NCBI RefSeq assembly: GCF_003114815.1
Contig: NZ_BFAZ01000006.1
Location: 248,001 to 312,000 of the forward strand
Direction: 5' to 3'
DNA from: Leptospira ellinghausenii
GTDB taxonomy: Bacteria; Spirochaetota; Leptospiria; Leptospirales; Leptospiraceae
Length of the DNA stretch: 64,000 nt
The position numbers were made by a program, and so were the translations under genes. Below, in pieces: positions 57,928-64,000 of the stretch (positions are counted from its first letter, which is position 1; each line of letters starts with the position of its first letter). Under the pieces are notes generated by a model that worked only from the letters and a program-made list of their open reading frames with translations, ran no database searches and was not told the DNA's origin.

Positions 57928-58323
57928 TTGTCGGTTGTATTCCTTTTCCATCAGTGGAGAAGAGATCAAAAAATCCGCGCTAGACCGATTGCATGCCATT
58001 GGAATATTATATAATACAGCAATACGCAATAGAGCTTTCACATCTGGATCATGTGGTTGCGCAGAAAGTGGATCCCAGAAAAACACCATAAAATCAATTG
58101 AATCTTCTACGATTTTCGCACCAATTTGTTGGTCTCCACCGAGTGGACCTGAAATGAAACGAAAAACAGGCAAACCAATTTGTTCGTGGATCAATTTTCC
58201 CGTTGTGCCTGTTGCGGAAAGATGGTGTTTACTCAATGTTCCTCGGTTGAATTTCACCCAATCAAGTAAATCTTCTTTTCGATTGTCATGTGCGATGAGA
58301 ACGATCTTTTTCGTTGTTTCCAT
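57889..58323 (-). CDS. mgsA: Methylglyoxal synthase
   Basis: Converts dihydroxyacetone phosphate to methylglyoxal and phosphate, a bypass of lower glycolysis under phosphate limitation. The ~144-residue protein has the family motifs IAHDNRKEDLLDWV, TGTTGKLI, SGPLGGDQQIGA and FFWDPLSAQPHDPDV with the catalytic Asp residues, then IPMACNRSSADFLI. I start it at the ATG at 58323; a slightly longer form from 58344 is possible. It overlaps the SRPBCC gene tail to tail by 39 bp. Confidence 0.95.
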   Translation of the reverse strand: METTKKIVLIAHDNRKEDLLDWVKFNRGTLSKHHLSATGTTGKLIHEQIGLPVFRFISGPLGGDQQIGAKIVEDSIDFMVFFWDPLSAQPHDPDVKALLRIAVLYNIPMACNRSSADFLISSPLMEKEYNRQLIDYGSRIPAKN

Positions 58324-58394
58324 TTTTCTCTGAATTAGTACCATAAAGTGATAGTTCTTGCCAATATCCTGGATTCAAGGAAAGTTTCCCTGAA

Positions 58395-59195
58395 ATGGTA
58401 AACCATCGCCGATTTTTTTGGGTACTCCTCTTGCTTTCCTTCCAAATTCCACTGGGGGCTACTGATCCAAATAAGAAAGGGGAAACTAGGGTTGAATCCA
58501 TTCTCCCTTCGCGACCAGAATCAGGTTCGCCCTGGGGTGATTCGACCCAATCCATCGGAACCATACCAGTTCTCGAATTTGTCGATGAAAAAAACTCTCA
58601 AAAAAGATGGTCGGATGCGAGCAAAGAATACTCACTTGCCTTGGAAGGTTTTGAATCTGGTAAAAAAGGAATCGATAAACGGAGAGAGGATTTTAAAAAA
58701 GAAGTATTTTACGAAGATCGTTACGAATGGCAGAAAGTTACAAGAAAAGAAAACAAAGAAAAAGAATTCCAAAAACAACTCTATGAACTAAGGACTCAAA
58801 CGACACTTCGTCTTGTTAAAGCTATGAATTTGTTGGATAAAATAGAGAATCCAAAGGTGAAGGAAAGTGATTCGTATATAGATTTAAAGTCTGGTATTTA
58901 CAGAGAATACATCAAACACCAAGAGTCTTTTAAAAATTACCTACAAGTAATCGACTTTACAACTCGTTATATTGAAATCTCATCCAAAAATGAAATGGAG
59001 GCAGAACCTCATAGGCTGCTTGCTCTTTCCTATGAGAAAATGGAACAAACAGCATTTCGTTCGAAAAACCAGGAACTCTATTATGAATTTAAAGAATTAA
59101 AGAAAAAACATCTATTACGATTTGCAGAATTGCACTATGGCCGCGAATCAAAAGAATACGCGGCGATTGAGGAAAAAGTCGGAAAGGATTTCTGA
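58395..59195 (+). CDS. Exported helical protein of unknown function
   Basis: A 266-residue protein with a signal peptide (about 1-22, ...IPLGA), a proline-rich linker and a long charged, mostly helical region (about 65-266) with many Lys, Glu and Tyr. I see no lipobox and no catalytic motif. The helical, periplasmic nature would suit a structural or filament-associated protein, but I cannot name a family. It lies between mgsA (divergent) and a convergent coiled-coil gene one base away. Confidence 0.7.
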   Translation: MVNHRRFFWVLLLLSFQIPLGATDPNKKGETRVESILPSRPESGSPWGDSTQSIGTIPVLEFVDEKNSQKRWSDASKEYSLALEGFESGKKGIDKRREDFKKEVFYEDRYEWQKVTRKENKEKEFQKQLYELRTQTTLRLVKAMNLLDKIENPKVKESDSYIDLKSGIYREYIKHQESFKNYLQVIDFTTRYIEISSKNEMEAEPHRLLALSYEKMEQTAFRSKNQELYYEFKELKKKHLLRFAELHYGRESKEYAAIEEKVGKDF

Positions 59196-59196
59196 A

Positions 59197-60027
59197 TTAG
59201 ACCATCCCAAGTTTTTTCTTAAGAGCCCTATTTTCTTCCACCAATTCTTTGATTTCTTGTTCGGTATATTCAAATAAACGATCTTGTGCTCGTAAAATTT
59301 TATCCAAATTCATTTCTTCAATTCGTGAATAATTTAATACTTCTTCTGTCGCCTTTTGTAGTTCAAGGGCTTGTTTGAGTTCTTTTTCCCGAAGTTCATC
59401 CAATTGTTGGATTGCTTTGACTCTTTGGTGTAACTCAATGAGCTCTTGGTTTTTCATATCATTCACACGTTCTAAAGCAGAATTAATACCTGCTTGTGAA
59501 CGTTTGACAAGTTCTTCATACTTCAAGATCGAACGCAAAGCTTCATTTTCTTTTTTTGATTCTTCGTATTCTTGGTGTGCTAAAGAAAATACACCTTCAA
59601 AAAAACCTACATTCTCTAAACAGGAATTCCCAATATCTAAAGCAGCTGCTTTGTAGGATTCTGATTGGATGGTTCTGTCCAAAATCATCCGCAGTTCCCG
59701 AACATGCAGAGGGTTTTCTAATACCAGGTATTTGGGTTGGGTTTGTACTATCTCTTGGATTTGGTTTACACCATCTTCGGAAGAAACTAAGATCAAAGAA
59801 ACAAAAGGACTGACTTCAAAGGTGGATTTGATTTTTGGTAGGATCTCATTCCATTCTTTTAGCGTCACTTGGATGAAAAGGATGTGAATATCGTTTGGTG
59901 TGATTGAGATTTGATCCAATTCAGACAAACCAATTTGGTTCACTTGGATCTTGATTTTTGAATGTTTCCAAAGCTCTACGGGAAACGGACGGCCCTGGGA
60001 AAGATTCCAAATATAAGAAGTTTTCAA
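59197..60027 (-). CDS. Receiver-like domain plus C-terminal coiled coil
   Basis: A 276-residue protein. Its N-terminal ~110 residues follow a response-regulator-like alternation of strands and helices (IHILFIQVTLKEW, SLILVSSEDGV, YLVLENPLHVRELR), including a Lys-to-Glu-like change near the end and no clear phosphorylatable Asp, so it is probably a pseudo-receiver. The rest is a long coiled coil (about 150-276; SRIEEMNLDKILRAQ, LVEENRALKKKLGM). I choose the TTG at 60027 because AGGAG is seven bases upstream; the frame extends to 60048. It may be a scaffold or localisation factor. Confidence 0.72.
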   Translation of the reverse strand: MKTSYIWNLSQGRPFPVELWKHSKIKIQVNQIGLSELDQISITPNDIHILFIQVTLKEWNEILPKIKSTFEVSPFVSLILVSSEDGVNQIQEIVQTQPKYLVLENPLHVRELRMILDRTIQSESYKAAALDIGNSCLENVGFFEGVFSLAHQEYEESKKENEALRSILKYEELVKRSQAGINSALERVNDMKNQELIELHQRVKAIQQLDELREKELKQALELQKATEEVLNYSRIEEMNLDKILRAQDRLFEYTEQEIKELVEENRALKKKLGMV

Positions 60028-60097
60028 ACCCGATCTCCTAAATGACAACTACACTCTATGGGACCGTAGACAGGGGAATTTTCTAGCAAATTTTCTA

Positions 60098-61690
60098 TCA
60101 TTTCTTCCTTGCGAAGCGATTTTTTAACATTTCCCATGTTTCGTCCCACTTGTCTTTCCAACGAAAATAAAAACCTAACTTGTTGCGAATTGACTCTGGT
60201 AATTTTGCATCAGTCCTCGAGATCATGATATAAATCGAAAGGGTGGCAATCACGATATTCGCAGACCAAGGCCCCACCCAATCGGGAACGTTCTCTTTGT
60301 AGGAAATCCCAGAACCAAATATAAAAAACGTATAGTATATGAGTAAAAAGACAACCGCAAGAGTAAAACTCATCCCCTTTCCAGAACGTTTGACAACAAG
60401 ACCTAGGGGAAATGATAAGAAGAAAAAAATCTGACAGGATAGTGGTGTTGCAAACCGTTTGTGGATTTCCACATTAAACCCAGTGAGAGTTTTTTTGGAT
60501 TCATTCAGAAGTTCTGACAACTGTGTAAATAAGGCAAATTTTTGAGCCATATCTTCTTGGTTCCCGGAATTGGCACCAATGATGAGCTCATATTTGAATT
60601 GTTCCACCATTTGTTTGAGTCCACCAACACCTTTGATGGACAAACCATATTCTTTTAAAATTTCCAATCCAGGAATATTTTCCAATCCTTCTGATTCAAT
60701 GGCATTTCTGATCTCGATTAACATTGGTAAGGAGAAGGTATCTGGTTTTACATTGATACTTAAGGTTTTTGTATCTTTTTTAGCTGGTGTATTGTAATCC
60801 ATTTCCCCATTCATGAAATTGGTGACACCAATCGCATTCGTTTCGGGATCCCATTCAATCACATATCCTTTCCGCAGTCGAACCGACTTCTCGTATTCAC
60901 CCACTGAGTTCTTCTTTTCAACAAGTAACCCTTCCTTAGCGTTGATGATTTGTAACATTTTTGATCCACCCATCGGGACAGCCAAATTGTTCACCATGAT
61001 AAAATCAGTTCCACTAGCCGAAATTGCCCATTCGCGTATTTGGACATTGCTTAAGTTACCATCTTCATCCACACCACCAGAATACATGGTGCGACCTTTT
61101 TCAGAAAAAAAATCCTGTGTTTTATCTCCTGAAAATTGACCGGGTTGGATCGCAAGTAAAGGATTATAAGATGCAATCCAATTATCAAAATCCTTCATCT
61201 TACGAGTGTTCTCTGGTCCTAAATAAAAATTTAGATACCCTACAAGAAGTGTCATAAGAAAGCCAAAAACCAAAAAATTACTGTAGATATAGGGAAACGA
61301 AACCCCTGATGCACGCATCGCAGTGATTTCGGAATCGCCAGACAATCGACCTGCGGCCATGATTCCAGACATCAAACAAGCCATGGGGATTGTCATGGGA
61401 AGTGTGTTCCCAAAAACATAACCCATATAATCCAATAAACGGAAAAAATCGACACCCTTTCCAACAAAAAGTCCAATCATCTTTTGGATGGCGACAGCCA
61501 TATAGATCATTGTGAAAAAGGAAAGAGCAACTAAAAATGGACTTAAGATCTCTTTGAGAATATAAATCCTTAAAATGGATGGTTTGAATCGTTTCCACTT
61601 TCCTAACCTATCTGTATCCACCATAAAATCTGGTGGTAAATCATCTTTGGAATAAACCCTAACGGTTCTTAAATCAACAGGTTTAGACAA
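60098..61690 (-). CDS. LptF/LptG-family permease (YjgP/YjgQ)
   Basis: Inner-membrane permease of the LPS export ABC system. The 530-residue protein has the N-terminal [18 protein letters not shown], the [23 protein letters not shown] coupling region (split near 61330-61390), a large periplasmic jellyroll domain (about 150-400) and the C-terminal [15 protein letters not shown] helix set. It is longer than E. coli LptF/G (about 360) because of an insertion in the periplasmic part. It starts with TTG inside the end of miaB (8-bp overlap) with AAGGGA upstream. I cannot tell LptF from LptG. Confidence 0.9.
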   Translation of the reverse strand: MSKPVDLRTVRVYSKDDLPPDFMVDTDRLGKWKRFKPSILRIYILKEILSPFLVALSFFTMIYMAVAIQKMIGLFVGKGVDFFRLLDYMGYVFGNTLPMTIPMACLMSGIMAAGRLSGDSEITAMRASGVSFPYIYSNFLVFGFLMTLLVGYLNFYLGPENTRKMKDFDNWIASYNPLLAIQPGQFSGDKTQDFFSEKGRTMYSGGVDEDGNLSNVQIREWAISASGTDFIMVNNLAVPMGGSKMLQIINAKEGLLVEKKNSVGEYEKSVRLRKGYVIEWDPETNAIGVTNFMNGEMDYNTPAKKDTKTLSINVKPDTFSLPMLIEIRNAIESEGLENIPGLEILKEYGLSIKGVGGLKQMVEQFKYELIIGANSGNQEDMAQKFALFTQLSELLNESKKTLTGFNVEIHKRFATPLSCQIFFFLSFPLGLVVKRSGKGMSFTLAVVFLLIYYTFFIFGSGISYKENVPDWVGPWSANIVIATLSIYIMISRTDAKLPESIRNKLGFYFRWKDKWDETWEMLKNRFARKK

Positions 61691-63059
61691 TCAATTTCCC
61701 TTTGAGAGTAGCACTTGTTGCTTGCTCAATGAGTACTGTTACTGTTTTTCCAATCCAATCTGATAAGTCTTGAGACATTCCTTCTGGAATTGGAAAAACT
61801 ACCATTCGACCACAGTGTGACCGACCACATAACTCTTGTTTTGATTTTTTTGAAGTATTCTCCACCAAAATGGAAAATTCTTTTCCAATTTTTGTTAGAT
61901 TTTTCTCCAATGAAATTTTTGTTTGGAGCTCAACAAGTTCGATTAGTCTTTTACTCTTAACTTCTTCAGGAACATCGTCAATAAACTTACGTTTTGCGAT
62001 TGTCCCCTCTCGTTCAGAATACTTAAACATATAAGACATGTCAAATTTTACTTGTTTTACAACTTCTAAAGTTTCTTGGAATTCTTCGTCTGTTTCACCT
62101 GGAAATCCAACGATGATGTCAGACGTAATTCCGATATCAGGAATCACTGCCTGGATTTTTTGAACCAAATCTAAATATTCTTCCTTCGTATAACTACGTT
62201 TCATATCTCGGAGTACTTTAGAACTCCCTGCTTGGAGTGGCATATGGATTTGAGAAGAAAATCTTTCCTCTCTTGCCATAAGTGAAATGAGATGATCAGG
62301 GAAATCTTTTGGATGAGGGCTTGTAAAACGAACTCGCTCAATGCTAGTTTGTTTGAGAATTTCTTCTACAAGTGCACAAAAATCAAAATTCTCATAGGAA
62401 TAACTATTCACATTTTGTCCCAGAAGTGTGACTTGTTTGACTCCCATCGTTTCCAACTGTTTGATCTCATGGATGATGGATTGTGGTTCACGGCTCCTTT
62501 CTCTTCCTCTTGTATAAGGAACGACACAGAAGGTACAAAAATTATTACAACCACGCATGATGGTAACAAATGCTTGGATTCCATTGACAACTTTTGGTTC
62601 TAATTCATCATACGTTTCTGTCCTTGACAACCGTGTGAGTTGAACATCTTTTTCACCCTTCCGAATGTTTTGAATGAGTTCTGGTAATGTCCTGTAATTA
62701 TCTGGTCCCACAATCAAATCAAGGGGTAATTCTTGGTTGAATAAGTCTTCACCTAAGTTTTGTGCCATACAACCCAAAACACCGATGACCAAATTTGGAT
62801 TCTTTTTTTTGAGGTACCCTAGGGATTGGAGTCGTCCATAAATCTTAGCATGTGCATTCTCTCGAACAGCACAAGTATTCAAAAATATGATATCACTATC
62901 TTCCACTGAATTTGTGGTTTCGTAATTCTCCTTACGGAATAGTTCCTTTACTATGCCTGAATCGTATTCGTTCATTTGGCAGCCGTAAGTTTCCACATAG
63001 ACCTTTCCCAGTTGGATGGATTGAATACTGTCTAAGCTTTCTGTCAAGGTAGGGTTCAT
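61683..63059 (-). CDS. miaB: tRNA-2-methylthio-N6-dimethylallyladenosine synthase MiaB
   Basis: Radical SAM methylthiotransferase modifying A37 of tRNAs that read UNN codons. The 458-residue protein has the three-cysteine N-terminal UPF0004 domain ([32 protein letters not shown]), the radical SAM motif [21 protein letters not shown] (within 62490-62560), [12 protein letters not shown] and a C-terminal TRAM domain. It is followed by the permease with an 8-bp overlap and is divergent from the J-domain-like gene. Confidence 0.96.
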   Translation of the reverse strand: MNPTLTESLDSIQSIQLGKVYVETYGCQMNEYDSGIVKELFRKENYETTNSVEDSDIIFLNTCAVRENAHAKIYGRLQSLGYLKKKNPNLVIGVLGCMAQNLGEDLFNQELPLDLIVGPDNYRTLPELIQNIRKGEKDVQLTRLSRTETYDELEPKVVNGIQAFVTIMRGCNNFCTFCVVPYTRGRERSREPQSIIHEIKQLETMGVKQVTLLGQNVNSYSYENFDFCALVEEILKQTSIERVRFTSPHPKDFPDHLISLMAREERFSSQIHMPLQAGSSKVLRDMKRSYTKEEYLDLVQKIQAVIPDIGITSDIIVGFPGETDEEFQETLEVVKQVKFDMSYMFKYSEREGTIAKRKFIDDVPEEVKSKRLIELVELQTKISLEKNLTKIGKEFSILVENTSKKSKQELCGRSHCGRMVVFPIPEGMSQDLSDWIGKTVTVLIEQATSATLKGKLIV

Positions 63060-63121
63060 AATGATATGTTTTCCTAAGAAAATTCCTTGTAAAGCAAAGA
63101 AGAATGGTTAGGAAGGGGTAT

Positions 63122-63721
63122 ATGCCGAACACAAAACGGGAGACTTTTTATGAAATTTTAGGAATTTCTAGAGATTTTCCTACGAATGGCATCGAAGCAG
63201 TTTACCTACGGGAATTACTCTTTTGGGAACAATTTGAAAAGGCAGGGAGTCCAGAAGCCAAGGAAAAAATCTTGGAACTAACAAGGGCATATTTGACTTT
63301 AAGTGATCCTAACAAAAGAGAGATTTATGATTCGGAATTAGACTTTGAATTTGTATTACTCGATGGAAAAGCCAAAGACCCAGATATGGAAGAGGCATAC
63401 GATATTTACCGATTGGGTCATAAAAAAACCTACCAAGAAATTCTTGGAGAGTTTACAAAATTCAAAGGAGAGATGGGAGATACTCTATGGGTATTAAAAA
63501 AGACTACCATCTACCTTGTGATCAACTTGTTATTGTATTCAGGAATTGTTTTGTTCCAATCGTTACTCCACCAAAATGACGGGGAACCGTCCAAAGAAAA
63601 TGACTTTTTCTTTAATCTCCTTTCCTTCCTATTTTTGGGTTTCAGTGGTATTGGATATCTACTCTTCCGATTTTTTTACCTTCCGAAACAATTAAAAAAA
63701 AGGAAAGAGTCTCGCCTTTAG
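63122..63721 (+). CDS. J-domain-like membrane protein without an HPD motif
   Basis: A 199-residue protein from the ATG at 63122 (AAGGGG upstream; the frame also has an ATG at 63104). The N-terminal ~65 residues follow the J-domain pattern (FYEILGISRDFP, then AYLTLSDPNKREIYDSEL), but the HPD tripeptide that stimulates DnaK is absent; the equivalent loop reads ELLFWEQFEKAG. Two hydrophobic helices follow (about 130-185). It is probably a DnaJ-like membrane protein that no longer activates Hsp70, or a scaffold. Confidence 0.72.
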   Translation: MPNTKRETFYEILGISRDFPTNGIEAVYLRELLFWEQFEKAGSPEAKEKILELTRAYLTLSDPNKREIYDSELDFEFVLLDGKAKDPDMEEAYDIYRLGHKKTYQEILGEFTKFKGEMGDTLWVLKKTTIYLVINLLLYSGIVLFQSLLHQNDGEPSKENDFFFNLLSFLFLGFSGIGYLLFRFFYLPKQLKKRKESRL

Positions 63722-64000
63722 CGAATTGATTTCGGAAATAAAATAGGTAGTAAATTTGGAAAACAAGCACCACTCAAGTGGAGTGAATCGACAAAATCTT
63801 TACATTTCCAATTTGGATCTTCATTTGGATCGATGACAATGAATTTAGAATTTGGTGAATGTGATACTAATTCCACCTCCTTTCTAACTTCCGCATTAAA
63901 TCGATCAAGTAACCCATCTGTTTTCATCCTTCGTCGGAGAGGTTCTGAAACAGCGGGAAAATAAACAATGACAGGAATTCCTTTGCCTTCTAATAAATGT
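63718..64000 (-). CDS. C-terminal part of an unrecognised protein (DUF1574-like)
   Basis: The 3' portion of a gene whose start is beyond the window; the frame is open to position 64000. The visible ~93 residues include PVIVYFPAVSEPLRRRM, SKFIVIDPNEDPNWKCKDF and DSLHLSGACFPNLL. The D-x-x-H-L-S-G pattern resembles the C-terminal block of SGNH-like or DUF1574 proteins found in leptospires. This is a low-confidence family guess. Its stop overlaps the J-domain-like gene by 4 bp, tail to tail. Confidence 0.6.
   Translation of the reverse strand, partial: HLLEGKGIPVIVYFPAVSEPLRRRMKTDGLLDRFNAEVRKEVELVSHSPNSKFIVIDPNEDPNWKCKDFVDSLHLSGACFPNLLPILFPKSIR

Noticed and set aside
1..64000. CRISPR arrays, insertion sequences, prophage or integrative elements
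   Set aside because: No regularly spaced repeats, transposase, integrase or phage genes were seen; gene content and style are uniform.

Overview
The window is chromosomal DNA, AT-rich and densely coding, from a diderm spirochaete. The best fit is Leptospira, possibly a saprophytic species. Supporting this are a meso-DAP type murE in a compact dcw cluster, two futalosine-pathway menaquinone genes (mqnA, mqnC), OmpL47-like and lipoprotein genes, many TPR proteins, SpoIIE-type phosphatases, and fatty-acid oxidation genes beside an Etf:menaquinone-oxidoreductase-like protein. I see no insertion sequence, prophage, CRISPR array, rRNA or convincing tRNA. No gene-free stretch exceeds 300 bp; the longest, 43832-44019, holds a structured element and a terminator.

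Layout. 1-6839 (minus): dcw cluster in the order rsmH, ftsL-like, murE, mraY, ftsW, murG, murC (cut by the window edge), with ftsI, murF and murD absent. 6912-14227: HIT protein, cheR, mqnA, a lipoprotein, amtB behind a GAF/SpoIIE/TPR phosphatase, and an outer-membrane protein. 14275-18146: two envelope or unknown genes and typA. 18265-25131 (plus): the ribosome and GTPase block rplU-prp-rpmA, then obgE-proB-proA-nadD-yqeK-LytR_C protein-rsfS. 25118-30992: a thioredoxin-fold DUF255 protein, a TolC-type channel, an M20 amidohydrolase and a crotonase with a palindromic operator. 30997-34953 (minus): thiolase-like, glycosyltransferase 9, pepP and marR as one operon. 35032-38144 (plus): bacterioferritin, an RlmL-like methyltransferase with an apparent AUA start, an N-acetylglutamate-synthase-like protein and a DCC protein.

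38141-41003 (minus) is the most intriguing segment. A lysine 2,3-aminomutase-like radical SAM enzyme, a D-Ala-D-Ala-ligase-like ATP-grasp enzyme and a haem-oxygenase-like diiron protein are joined by two ATGA overlaps. This looks like a compact pathway for a beta-amino-acid-derived product.

41056-47348: HAD phosphatase, GerMN protein, diguanylate cyclase, a candidate structured RNA, mqnC and a large iron-sulfur membrane oxidoreductase. 47370-51127: a LysM/FecR protein, an OmpL47-like protein and a membrane SpoIIE phosphatase in one operon, with an inverted repeat over the first start codon. 51128-64000: prfC; a TPR/NHL/VWA-like protein and a TPR protein behind a near-consensus promoter with an overlapping palindrome; small unknown genes; mgsA; a receiver-like coiled-coil protein; an LptF/G permease; miaB; a J-domain-like protein; and the 3' end of an unknown gene.

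Much of the window serves envelope biogenesis, translation and respiratory or fatty-acid metabolism. Translation starts often use TTG, and short ATGA-type overlaps indicate extensive translational coupling.
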